A stretch of DNA of 16,576 nt from an uncultured Acidaminococcus sp. (GTDB taxonomy: Bacteria; Bacillota; Negativicutes; Acidaminococcales; Acidaminococcaceae). A model generated the notes under the pieces. The model had not been told where the DNA came from. It did not search any database and saw nothing but the letters and a program-made list of their open reading frames with translations. This document shows, piece by piece, positions 1 through 6,645 of the stretch. The DNA is taken from contig CAAGJR010000064.1 in NCBI GenBank assembly GCA_900770265.1, forward strand, positions 1 through 16,576. The letters are read 5' to 3'. The position numbers and the translations under genes are program-made. Numbering within the stretch: the stretch's first letter is position 1; every line of letters begins with the position of its first letter.

Positions 1-836
1 AAGAACTTATGGGGTTTCACATACAGGTACACATACAGGTCCCCGGGACGGCCGCCCCGCAGCCCTGCTTCGCCTTCGCCGGCCACCCGCAGACGGGAGC
101 CGTTATCCACACCGGCAGGGATCTTCACGGTCAGGGTTCTTCTCTTCTTCACCCGGCCGGTCCCGTGGCAATCCTTGCAGGGATTGGTCACGATCTTACC
201 GGTACCATGGCACTTCGGGCAGGTCCGTACATTGACCACCTGGCCAAAGAGAGAATTCTGGGTAACCCGGATTTCCCCTGTCCCATGGCAGTCCGGACAG
301 GTTTCCGGCGTGCTGCCGGGAGCCGCACCGGACCCGTGACAGGTCTCACATTCTTCCTCCCGGTTCAGGCGGACTTTCTTTTCCGTACCGAACGCGGCTT
401 CCTCAAAGGTGATCTGCATGTCCATCCGCAGATCGGCGCCCTGCCGGGGCCCGTTGTCGGCCCGATGGCCGGCTCCGCCACGGCCGGCACCTCCAAAGAA
501 CATATTGAAGATGTCGTCCATGCCTTCGCCGCCACCGAAACCGCCAAAGCCCTGGAACCCGCCGCCGAAGGGGTTGCCCGCTCCGCCGGCACCGGGGCCG
601 CCCCCATTCTGGAAAGCGGCATGGCCATACTGGTCATAGGCCGCTCTCTTCTGGGGATCACTCAGGACACTGTAGGCCTCGTTGACCTCTTTGAATTTAT
701 CAGCTGCAGTCGGATCGTTTTTGTTCAAGTCAGGATGATACTTGCGTGCCAGTTTGTGGTAAGCCTTTTTCAGCTCCTCCGCCGAAGCGTCCTTGGACAC
801 GCCCAGCACTTCATAGTAATCTCTCTTCTCTGCCAT
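1..836 (-). CDS. dnaJ: DnaJ chaperone (Hsp40), 3' end cut by the window edge
   Basis: Cytosolic co-chaperone that delivers unfolded clients to DnaK and stimulates its ATPase. The visible 278 residues show all the class I DnaJ parts in order: a J domain at about 1-70 with HPD at 34-36, a Gly/Phe-rich linker at about 76-125, and a zinc domain with four CxxCxGxG motifs starting near C163, C180, C206 and C220. The start of the C-terminal substrate-binding domain follows, and roughly 100 further residues are expected beyond position 1. The start ATG is at 836, preceded by a GGGAGA ribosome binding site. It begins 23 bases after the dnaK stop, so it is the last visible gene of the hrcA operon. Recognition is from family knowledge and is very secure. 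Confidence 0.97.
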   Translation of the reverse strand, partial: MAEKRDYYEVLGVSKDASAEELKKAYHKLARKYHPDLNKNDPTAADKFKEVNEAYSVLSDPQKRAAYDQYGHAAFQNGGGPGAGGAGNPFGGGFQGFGGFGGGEGMDDIFNMFFGGAGRGGAGHRADNGPRQGADLRMDMQITFEEAAFGTEKKVRLNREEECETCHGSGAAPGSTPETCPDCHGTGEIRVTQNSLFGQVVNVRTCPKCHGTGKIVTNPCKDCHGTGRVKKRRTLTVKIPAGVDNGSRLRVAGEGEAGLRGGRPGDLYVYLYVKPHKF

Positions 837-859
837 CAGTATCTCCCTCTAGGAAAAGC

Positions 860-2713
860 TTATTTCTTATCGTCATCCACGACTTCGGCATCTACCACAT
901 CATCGTCGGATTTCTTCTGTTCAGCCCCGGCATTGGCACCAGCACCGGCATTGGCACCGGCAGCACCCTGAGCGGCGCCCTGGTTCTGTTTGTACAGTTC
1001 AGCGCTCAGTTCATACAGAGGTTTCTGCAGGGCTTCGGTATCGGCTTTGATCTTATCGGTATCGTCGCTCTTCATGGTTTCTTTCAGGGTAGCGATGGCG
1101 TCCTGGACCTTCTTGATCTGGTCGTCATGGCCCTTGCCGTTCATGTCTTTGATGGTCTTTTCAGCCTGGTAGATCAGGGTATCAGCCTGGTTCTTGGCTT
1201 CAACGGCTTCCTTGCGTTTCTTGTCGGCAGCTTCGTTGGCCTGGGCTTCCTTCACCATCTTATCCACTTCTTCTTTGCTCAGGCTGCCGGAAGAAGTAAT
1301 GGTGATCTTCTGTTCCTTGCCGGTGCCCAGATCCTTGGCGCTTACGTTCACGATACCGTTGGCATCGATATCGAAAGCAACTTCGATTTGAGGCACTCCC
1401 CGCGGAGCAGCCGGAATGCCGCTCAGTTCGAAACGACCCAGGGTCTTGTTGTCGGCGGCCATTTCACGTTCGCCCTGCAGTACATGGATGTCTACAGAAG
1501 GCTGGTTATCGGTAGCCGTAGAGAAGATCTGTTTCTTGGAGGTCGGGATGGTGGTGTTCCGGTCGATGATCTTGGTCATCACGCCGCCCATGGTTTCGAT
1601 ACCCAGGGACAGAGGCGTAACATCCAGCAGCAGAACGTCTTTCACATCACCAGCCAGCACGCCGGCCTGGATGGCAGCACCCATGGCTACGCATTCATCC
1701 GGGTTCACGCCGTGAGCCGGTTCCTGACCCATGGTCCGTTTGATGGCTTCCTGCACAGCCGGGATACGGGAAGAACCGCCGACCAGCAGGACTTTGTTGA
1801 TGTCTTTCGGAGTCATGTGAGCATCGCTCAGGGCTTTGTTCACGCAAACGATGGTACGATCAACCAGGTCGCTGGTCATTTCATCGAATTTGGCTCTGGT
1901 CAGATCCAGGTCCATATGCACAGGGCCGTTAGGGCCTGCAGAAATGAACGGCAGGTTGATGTTGGTGGTCAGCATGTTGGACAGTTCGATCTTGGCTTTT
2001 TCAGCAGCCTCACGGATCCGCTGCATGGCCATCTTGTCGCCGGTCAGGTCGATGCCGTTCTGTTTCTTGAATTCATCGCACATCCAGTCCATGATGCGTT
2101 TATCGAAGTCATCGCCGCCCAGATGGGTATCACCGTTGGTGGATTTCACTTCGAACACGCCGTCGCCCAGTTCCAGGATGGACACATCGAAGGTGCCGCC
2201 GCCCAGGTCGTAGACCAGGATGGTATGGTCATCGGATTTATCGATACCATAAGCCAGAGCTGCAGCAGTCGGTTCGTTGATGATCCGCTTTACATCCAGG
2301 CCTGCGATACGGCCGGCATCTTTCGTAGCCTGACGCTGGCTGTCGTTGAAGTAAGCCGGTACGGTGATGACGGCTTCGGTGACTTTTTCACCCAGATACC
2401 GTTCCGCATCGCCCTTCATCTTTTCCAGGATCATAGCGGAGATCTGTTCCGGCGTGTAGGTCTTGCCGTCGATGGTCACCGTGTATTTGGTGCCCATGTG
2501 ACGTTTGATGGAGCTGATGGTCCGTTCAGGGTTGGACACAGCCTGCCGTTTGGCCAGCTGGCCGACCAGTCTTTCCCCGTTTTTCGTAAAGCCAACCACG
2601 GAAGGAGTCAGCCGGCCGCCTTCCTGGGTGGTGATAACCGTAGGTTCGCCGCCTTCCATGACAGCTACTACGGAGTTGGTGGTCCCTAAGTCAATACCAA
2701 TAATCTTAGACAT
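860..2713 (-). CDS. dnaK: DnaK chaperone (Hsp70)
   Basis: ATP-dependent cytosolic chaperone working with DnaJ and GrpE. The 617 residues contain the nucleotide-binding domain with GIDLGTTNS at 6-14, DLGGGTFDV at 169-177 and VGGSSRIP at 311-318. The interdomain linker is at about 360-368 (VLLLDVTPL), followed by the substrate-binding domain. An Ala/Gly/Asn-rich tail ends in an acidic Asp/Glu/Lys stretch. The segment around residues 70-95 lacks the ~24-residue insertion found in E. coli DnaK, which is the Gram-positive type. The ATG at 2713 has a GGAGGA site at 2721-2726. The tail carries an 18-base period (about 931-966) encoding Gly-Ala-Asn-Ala repeats. It is transcribed with hrcA and grpE from the CIRCE-controlled promoter. 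Confidence 0.98.
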   Translation of the reverse strand: MSKIIGIDLGTTNSVVAVMEGGEPTVITTQEGGRLTPSVVGFTKNGERLVGQLAKRQAVSNPERTISSIKRHMGTKYTVTIDGKTYTPEQISAMILEKMKGDAERYLGEKVTEAVITVPAYFNDSQRQATKDAGRIAGLDVKRIINEPTAAALAYGIDKSDDHTILVYDLGGGTFDVSILELGDGVFEVKSTNGDTHLGGDDFDKRIMDWMCDEFKKQNGIDLTGDKMAMQRIREAAEKAKIELSNMLTTNINLPFISAGPNGPVHMDLDLTRAKFDEMTSDLVDRTIVCVNKALSDAHMTPKDINKVLLVGGSSRIPAVQEAIKRTMGQEPAHGVNPDECVAMGAAIQAGVLAGDVKDVLLLDVTPLSLGIETMGGVMTKIIDRNTTIPTSKKQIFSTATDNQPSVDIHVLQGEREMAADNKTLGRFELSGIPAAPRGVPQIEVAFDIDANGIVNVSAKDLGTGKEQKITITSSGSLSKEEVDKMVKEAQANEAADKKRKEAVEAKNQADTLIYQAEKTIKDMNGKGHDDQIKKVQDAIATLKETMKSDDTDKIKADTEALQKPLYELSAELYKQNQGAAQGAAGANAGAGANAGAEQKKSDDDVVDAEVVDDDKK

Positions 2714-2774
2714 AATGAATTCCTCCTGTCAAATCTGGAATTGTATCTAAACTTCCAATAGGTTGTTTGCTCAA

Positions 2775-3389
2775 TCAATCGTTCCGGACGACCCGCACCT
2801 TGGAGTGGCGGATCACATCGTCACCGATCTTGTAGCCCTTTTCCAGGACCAGATCGATGCTTTCATCGGGCAGATCCGGATTGCTGCCCTGCATGACGGC
2901 TTCGTGGATGTTGGGATCGAAAGGTTTGCCCTCTGCAGGGATCTCTTCGATGTGCAGGGTCTGCAGCGCCTTTTCGAACTGCTTGTGGATCTTTTCCATC
3001 CCCACCTGCAGGGCGTTGTCATCTTTGCTGGTCTTCAGACTGGCTTCCGCCCGTTCGAAGTTGTCCAGCACCTTCAAGAATTCCCGGGCCACCTGACCGG
3101 TTACATACCGGCCCAGCCGTTCCCGTTCCTCGTTGTTCCGTTTCCGGAAGTTGTCGAAATCTGCCTGCAGGCGAAGGAGCCGGTTCTGCAGATCGGCGAT
3201 CTGCTTCTCCTGAGCTGCGATTTTTACATCCTTCGGATCCGGAGCCGCCTGTTCTTCCTTCTTTTCAGCCTTGTCGGCCTGGTCAGCGGCTGCTGCCTGG
3301 TCTTTGGCTGCGGCTTCCGTGGCTTTGGCTTCTGCCTGGGCCGCTTCCGCCTTGACGGTTTCCGCTTCCTTCTGCGTATCCTTTTCCAT
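2775..3389 (-). CDS. grpE: GrpE nucleotide exchange factor
   Basis: Releases ADP from DnaK and so resets the chaperone cycle; it acts as a dimer in the cytosol. The 204-residue protein has a low-complexity Ala/Glu/Lys-rich N-terminus (about 1-50), a long coiled coil (about 55-110, including LQADFDNFRKR) and the C-terminal beta domain ending in KVRVVRND, typical of the family. I chose the ATG at 3389, not the in-frame ATG at 3408-3410. A GGGGAGGA ribosome binding site sits just before 3389, and the upstream ATG lies inside the end of hrcA without a visible site. The gap to hrcA is about 10 bases and to dnaK 61 bases, consistent with one operon. Confidence 0.95.
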   Translation of the reverse strand: MEKDTQKEAETVKAEAAQAEAKATEAAAKDQAAAADQADKAEKKEEQAAPDPKDVKIAAQEKQIADLQNRLLRLQADFDNFRKRNNEERERLGRYVTGQVAREFLKVLDNFERAEASLKTSKDDNALQVGMEKIHKQFEKALQTLHIEEIPAEGKPFDPNIHEAVMQGSNPDLPDESIDLVLEKGYKIGDDVIRHSKVRVVRND

Positions 3390-3399
3390 TGTTCCTCCC

Positions 3400-4440
3400 C
3401 TACTTTTCATCCAGTTTATTCATGACCACCCGCAGGTAATTGTGGAGATAATCCATAACGGAAATCACTTTCCGATACTCCATCCGGGTGGGACCCAGGA
3501 CGGCCAGTGTCCCGACCACCTGGCCATTCAGCCGGTAGGTGGCCTGGATCATACTGCAATCCTGGATGCCGGAAAATTTGTTTTCGCTGCCGATGGTCAC
3601 CTTCAGACCGGAGTCTTTGTCAGCCATCAGCATATCCTTCAGCATCTGCTCTTCCTCCAGCACGCTCAGCAGCTCCTTGATCCGTTCCGGATCCTTGAAT
3701 TCAGGCTGGCTGAGCAACTGTTTGGTTCCGCCCAGGTACATCTTGTTCTCCTGCTGGCCGTTCTGCATCTGTCTGACCACCTGGATCAGAGAAGCATACA
3801 GGGCTTTATCGCCGGCAAGAGCATCCCGGACTTCTTTCAGGACCTGGTCTGTGATATCGTCCAGTTTCATGCCGTGGAGTTTGTTCGTAACCCGCTGGGC
3901 CAGGGTGTCCAGCTCCAGGCGGTTCATACCGGCCGGGATCTGGATGACGCTGTTGTCCATCCGCCCGTCATCGGCCACGATGCACAGGATGGCCTGGTGC
4001 TCGTTGAGAGGCAGGAACCGCAGGTAGGAAAACACCCCTGCGCTGTCCTTGTTGGCCAGCACCACGGACACGTTCTTGCTCATCCGCGACAGAATCTTGG
4101 CAGTGGACTGGAAGATATCATCGATACTGTGGACCCGTTCCCGGAACCAGCTGTTGATCAGCGCCACATCATTGGGTGCCAGCTGCGCCGGTTTCACCAG
4201 GCTGTCCACGTAGTACCGGTAGGCCGCCGCCGACGGGACACGGCCCGCCGAGGTGTGCGGCTGTTCCAGATACCCCAGCAGTTCCAAGTCGGACATTTCG
4301 TTCCGGATGGTTGCGGGGCTGATCCCCAGGTTGTATTTCCTGGCGATGCTGCGAGATCCTACAGGCTCAGCCGTTTCGATATAGTCCTCAATGATCAGTT
4401 GAAGAATTTTTTTCTTGCGGTCACTTAGCACTGTAATCAT
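3400..4440 (-). CDS. hrcA: HrcA heat-shock repressor
   Basis: Transcriptional repressor that binds CIRCE operators and is released when GroEL is occupied by unfolded protein (family knowledge). The 346 residues carry an N-terminal winged-helix domain (about 1-72) followed by the diagnostic TSAGRVPS segment at 63-70 and YRYYVD. The remainder matches the HrcA core (for example MDYLHNYLRVV near the C-terminus). The ATG at 4440 has only a weak purine-rich site (AAAAGAG); an in-frame GTG three codons downstream is a possible alternative. It is the first gene of the heat-shock operon, and a perfect CIRCE element lies 16-42 bases upstream of the ATG, so it should repress its own operon. Confidence 0.96.
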   Translation of the reverse strand: MITVLSDRKKKILQLIIEDYIETAEPVGSRSIARKYNLGISPATIRNEMSDLELLGYLEQPHTSAGRVPSAAAYRYYVDSLVKPAQLAPNDVALINSWFRERVHSIDDIFQSTAKILSRMSKNVSVVLANKDSAGVFSYLRFLPLNEHQAILCIVADDGRMDNSVIQIPAGMNRLELDTLAQRVTNKLHGMKLDDITDQVLKEVRDALAGDKALYASLIQVVRQMQNGQQENKMYLGGTKQLLSQPEFKDPERIKELLSVLEEEQMLKDMLMADKDSGLKVTIGSENKFSGIQDCSMIQATYRLNGQVVGTLAVLGPTRMEYRKVISVMDYLHNYLRVVMNKLDEK

Positions 4441-4455
4441 CTCTTTTCTGGATTG

Positions 4456-4482
4456 TTAGCACTCTTTTCATTGGAGTGCTAA
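4456..4482 (-). promoter_or_regulatory. CIRCE operator (HrcA binding site)
   Basis: Perfect 9-9-9 inverted repeat: TTAGCACTC at 4456-4464, a 9-base spacer, GAGTGCTAA at 4474-4482. This equals the CIRCE consensus without a mismatch. It lies between the predicted transcription start (about 4488) and the hrcA start codon, so it would sit in the untranslated leader, as usual for this operator. No second CIRCE is seen before grpE, dnaK or dnaJ. Confidence 0.97.
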
Positions 4483-4494
4483 CATCTAATGGTA

Positions 4495-4523
4495 AAGATA
4501 CACCTCTTTAGTCAAATTGTCAA
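4495..4523 (-). promoter_or_regulatory. Sigma-A promoter of the hrcA-grpE-dnaK-dnaJ operon
   Basis: Reading the minus strand: -35 TTGACA (4518-4523), a 17-base spacer, -10 TATCTT (4495-4500). The -35 is a full consensus match. The DNA just upstream (about 4524-4552) is very A/T-rich, includes the palindrome GAAAATATTTTC at 4534-4545, and could act as an UP element. CIRCE begins about 12 bases downstream of the -10, the arrangement expected for HrcA repression. Confidence 0.8.
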
Positions 4524-4549
4524 TACTTTTCCTGAAAATATTTTCCAAT

Positions 4550-5683
4550 TTACAAAAATTCTTCAAAAGCCAGGTTTCCGTACTGCATCCCCAGCGGGGT
4601 CAGGGCGATCCGGTCCCCGTTTTGCCGGATCCAGCCCCGTTTCTGGCAGTGTTCCCAGCCTTCTTTATATATATGGAAGAAATCTTCTCCGGTGCGCTGC
4701 CTGAATTCGGTCAGCGAAAGCCCCCTGGCCGTGCGCAGGCTCATGAACACCAGCTCCTCCCGGCGGATCTGGGGCGATAATTCCTCCACGTCCGGAGCCT
4801 CTCCCTTCAGATAGGCCACCAGGCTGCGGGGTTCCGTCTCCCGCTGCTTCCCGTTAAAGCGGCAGGCCGCCGCCCCGAAGGCCATATAGGGGTCGTAGTG
4901 CCAGTAAATCTGGTTGTGGCGGGATTCCTGGCCCGGCTTGGCGAAATTGGAGATTTCGTACCGTCCGTACCCGGCTTTTGGCAGCTCATCCATGAGCAGA
5001 TCGTACATGGCACCGGTTTCTTCCTCGGAAGGCAGAGTGGCCTGTCCTTTGGCCAGCTGGGCATGCACCAGGGTCCCTTCCTCCACGGTAAGGCCGTACA
5101 CGGACACATGGTCCACGCCGGTCTCTATCAGCTGGTGCAGGGAATCCCGCACGCTGGCCACGGTCTGGCCCGGATAGCCATAGATCAGGTCGCCGCTGAT
5201 CCGCTGGAAGCCGGCCTGCCGGGCCAGAGCGATGGCTTCCCGTGCCTCTTCTGCAGAATGGATCCGCCCCATGGCCGCAAGCTCCGCCGGCTGGAAACTC
5301 TGGATACCCAGGCTCAGCCGGTCGAACCCCAGCTGGCGGATTGCCCGGAGCTTTGCCAGATCCACGGTGCCCGGATTGGCCTCCAAGGTGGCCTCCGCCG
5401 GCCGGTTCCAGAAGCCCCGGTCCTTCAGGGCCTGGACGATCCGGGCCAGCAGTTCCACCGGCAGTACGCTGGGGGTGCCCCCGCCGAAATAGATGGTGGC
5501 ATCGGGGCGGAGGGGCAGATCCGGCTGCCACTGCTGGATTTCCTCCACCAGGCGCCGGGTATAGTCCCCCATGATGGTACCGTTATAGATCTGATAGGAG
5601 GCAAAGTCGCAGTAGGCGCACTTGTGCACGCAGAAGGGGATATGTACATAAATGCCCTGATAGGCGGACCAGGGGAAAGTCAT
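4550..5683 (-). CDS. hemW: HemW, radical SAM heme chaperone
   Basis: Radical-SAM-family protein now regarded as a heme-trafficking chaperone; many databases still label it oxygen-independent coproporphyrinogen III oxidase. The 377 residues have the CX3CX2C cluster motif (C18, C22, C25), GGGTPS at 67-72, the HNQIYW stretch and the C-terminal HemW domain. The residue after the third cysteine is Asp-Phe, as in HemW; true HemN has a fourth nearby cysteine. I chose the ATG at 5683 because AAGGAG lies 8 bases before it; an in-frame ATG at 5701 overlaps that ribosome binding site. No terminator is visible between hemW and hrcA, so read-through into the heat-shock operon is likely. Upstream it faces the divergent toxin-antitoxin pair. 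Confidence 0.92.
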   Translation of the reverse strand: MTFPWSAYQGIYVHIPFCVHKCAYCDFASYQIYNGTIMGDYTRRLVEEIQQWQPDLPLRPDATIYFGGGTPSVLPVELLARIVQALKDRGFWNRPAEATLEANPGTVDLAKLRAIRQLGFDRLSLGIQSFQPAELAAMGRIHSAEEAREAIALARQAGFQRISGDLIYGYPGQTVASVRDSLHQLIETGVDHVSVYGLTVEEGTLVHAQLAKGQATLPSEEETGAMYDLLMDELPKAGYGRYEISNFAKPGQESRHNQIYWHYDPYMAFGAAACRFNGKQRETEPRSLVAYLKGEAPDVEELSPQIRREELVFMSLRTARGLSLTEFRQRTGEDFFHIYKEGWEHCQKRGWIRQNGDRIALTPLGMQYGNLAFEEFL

Positions 5684-5720
5684 GGAAGGTACTCCTTTCA
5701 AAAGGGCATGCGTATTGTGG

Positions 5721-5752
5721 CTGAATTATGGTATAATATAGCCATAATTCAG
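5721..5752. promoter_or_regulatory. Palindromic operator with embedded extended -10 promoter, shared by the antitoxin and hemW sides
   Basis: A perfect inverted repeat with 11-base arms (CTGAATTATGG at 5721-5731, CCATAATTCAG at 5742-5752) encloses a 10-base spacer holding TATAAT (5732-5737). Together with the preceding TGG this forms an extended -10 box for the plus strand; no good -35 is seen. The right arm runs into the antitoxin ribosome binding site AGGAGGT (5751-5757). On the minus strand, TATATT (5735-5740) in the same spacer could serve hemW, but its -35 is poor. Binding of the antitoxin or toxin-antitoxin complex here is inferred from family behaviour. Confidence 0.75.
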
Positions 5753-5764
5753 GAGGTGAACGTC

Positions 5765-6022
5765 ATGCAAATCATTCCCATGCGGGATTTAAAAGATACG
5801 GTAAAGATTGAAAAACTGTGTGTGAAAGAACAGGGTCCCGTCTACGTGACCAAAAATGGCTATGGCCGCCTGGTGGTCATGGATATCGATTACTATGAAC
5901 GGACCCAGAAAAAACTGGAAGAGGCCCGTCTTCTTCTGCAGGGACTCAAAGATGTAAAAGAAGGAAAGGTCGTGGATGGCGTTGACGCAATGGAACGGAT
6001 CAGAGAGAAATACCATTTGTGA
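5765..6022 (+). CDS. Type II antitoxin, Phd/YefM family
   Basis: Small DNA-binding antitoxin that neutralises the partner toxin and autoregulates the pair. The 85 residues begin MQIIPMRDLKDT and contain the family pattern in which PVYVTKNGYGRLVVMD (25-40) forms the beta part of the Phd/YefM fold. A Lys/Glu-rich C-terminal region (about 45-85) should wrap the toxin. The ATG at 5765 follows a strong AGGAGGT site with 7 bases of spacing. It overlaps the start of the toxin gene, so the two are probably translationally coupled. This pair is the only coding unit on the plus strand, and its base composition is more A/T-rich than its neighbours, which fits acquisition by transfer. Confidence 0.9.
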   Translation: MQIIPMRDLKDTVKIEKLCVKEQGPVYVTKNGYGRLVVMDIDYYERTQKKLEEARLLLQGLKDVKEGKVVDGVDAMERIREKYHL

Positions 6023-6344
6023 GTACAGCTTTCAGCTCACCGAAACAGCAGAAGCCGATTTAGACGATATTTTAGGATACATGACAAATGAGTTGGCTAA
6101 CCTTATCGCTGCGGCCTCTTTTTTTCATCAATTGCAGGATAAAATCAAGGAAACCTGTCAATTTCCCCAGAGCGGTTCTGAAATCGACAATGAATACCTT
6201 CCCTGGCCTGCCATCCGTTTCCAGGTGGTTGGTTCTTATTTGTTCTATTATGAAGCAGATCACAAAAACAAAACGATCATCATTTTACGGATTGTCTATG
6301 GCCCCCGCAATCAGGAAGAAATCCAGATGGAATTAAAAAAATAA
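5976..6344 (+). CDS. Type II toxin, RelE/ParE superfamily
   Basis: Predicted toxin of the RelE/ParE fold; whether it cuts ribosome-bound mRNA (RelE) or poisons gyrase (ParE) cannot be told from the sequence. The family core starts at about residue 16 (EYSFQLTETAEADLDDIL) and includes the PxxG-type segment FPQSGSEI, then FYYEADHKNKTIIILRIVYGPRN near the C-terminus. From the ATG at 5976, which has a purine-rich AAGGAAAGG site (5961-5969), the product is 122 residues and overlaps the antitoxin by 47 bases. The conserved part begins only at about 6018, so the extra 14 residues are unusual. A rare ATT start at 6015 would give a more typical length. The gene is clearly A/T-richer than the surrounding genes. 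Confidence 0.82.
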   Translation: MALTQWNGSERNTICEYSFQLTETAEADLDDILGYMTNELANLIAAASFFHQLQDKIKETCQFPQSGSEIDNEYLPWPAIRFQVVGSYLFYYEADHKNKTIIILRIVYGPRNQEEIQMELKK

Positions 6345-6351
6345 CCCTGCC

Positions 6352-6518
6352 GGGAGGCCACGGACGGGTCTACCGGGCGATATTTTGCCTTCGGCAAAAA
6401 TCTTGGTAGACCCCTACGAATTCCTTACGGGTTTCCGGCGGTTGTTCGATTTTACTCTGTAGGGGCTTACCAAGACCGGCGAAGCCGTGTCGCCCGGTAA
6501 GCCCGTCCCGGGCCTCCC
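6352..6518. repeat. Inverted pair of ~65-bp palindromic repeat units (BIME-like element)
   Basis: Two head-to-head copies of one unit (6352-6417 read on the minus strand and 6459-6518 on the plus strand) flank a 41-base centre. Both share the landmarks GTAGGGG, ACCAAGA, TCGCCCGGTA, CCCGTCC and GGCCTCCC. Each unit also folds alone: GGGTCTACC (6366-6374) pairs with GGTAGACCC (6405-6413), and GGGCTTACC (6463-6471) pairs with GGTAAGCCC (6496-6504). Each stem encloses a second small hairpin (TTTTGCC-TTC-GGCAAAA; CGGC-GAA-GCCG). The bases that differ between copies change in pairs, so pairing within each hairpin is preserved. No coding sequence is supported here. Confidence 0.8.
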
Positions 6519-6537
6519 AGCGGTCCATAGATTCAAC

Positions 6538-6584
6538 GCCAGCGTCAGCTGGCTTCCTTTGGCCAGAGACTAGAGACCAGAGAC
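6538..6584. repeat. Hairpin plus heptamer array, copy A
   Basis: A perfect hairpin (GCCAGC 6538-6543, loop GTCA, GCTGGC 6548-6553) is followed by TTCCTTTGGC (6554-6563). Three tandem heptamers YAGAGAC (CAGAGAC, TAGAGAC, CAGAGAC) then fill 6564-6584. The same hairpin and a near-identical TCCTTYGGC anchor recur at 10771-10795 in front of a different heptamer. Function unknown. Confidence 0.7.
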
Positions 6585-6610
6585 ATAGGGAGGCGAGGCC
6601 GACCGTCAGC

Positions 6611-6645
6611 AAAAAACGGGCGTGAGTTTCACGCCCGTTTTTTTA
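6611..6645. terminator. Bidirectional intrinsic terminator
   Basis: Stem ACGGGCGTGA (6616-6625) and TCACGCCCGT (6629-6638) with a three-base loop, flanked by six A on the left and seven T on the right. It can stop the plus-strand toxin-antitoxin transcript and the minus-strand EamA transcript. The EamA stop codon (TGA, 6629-6631) lies inside the stem, so the last codons of that gene are part of the terminator. Confidence 0.9.

Noticed and set aside
18..41. Apparent 12-base tandem duplication in dnaJ at the left edge
   Set aside because: It encodes alternating beta-strand residues (LYVYLYV) and the spacing between the GDLYV and KPH motifs equals that in other DnaJ proteins, so nothing was inserted.
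746..2689. Long plus-strand open frame opposite dnaK (647 codons)
   Set aside because: It mirrors dnaK and reflects codon bias of a GC-rich gene. Antisense frames over hsp70 genes are a known source of false annotation (the so-called NAD-specific glutamate dehydrogenase family). No ribosome binding site or recognisable domain is seen.
4550..5683. Naming this gene as coproporphyrinogen III oxidase (hemN)
   Set aside because: The cluster region is CX3CX2C followed by Asp-Phe without the extra cysteine of true HemN, and the neighbourhood (hrcA operon) is that of HemW.
6564..6584. Tandem heptamers considered as a CRISPR or as replication iterons
   Set aside because: Units are only 7 bases with no unique spacers, so this is not CRISPR. 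There is no replication initiator gene or DnaA-box cluster to support iterons.
6370..6612. Short minus-strand open frame of 80 codons after the toxin gene
   Set aside because: It lies entirely over the inverted repeat pair and the heptamer module, has no ribosome binding site and shows no protein-like pattern.
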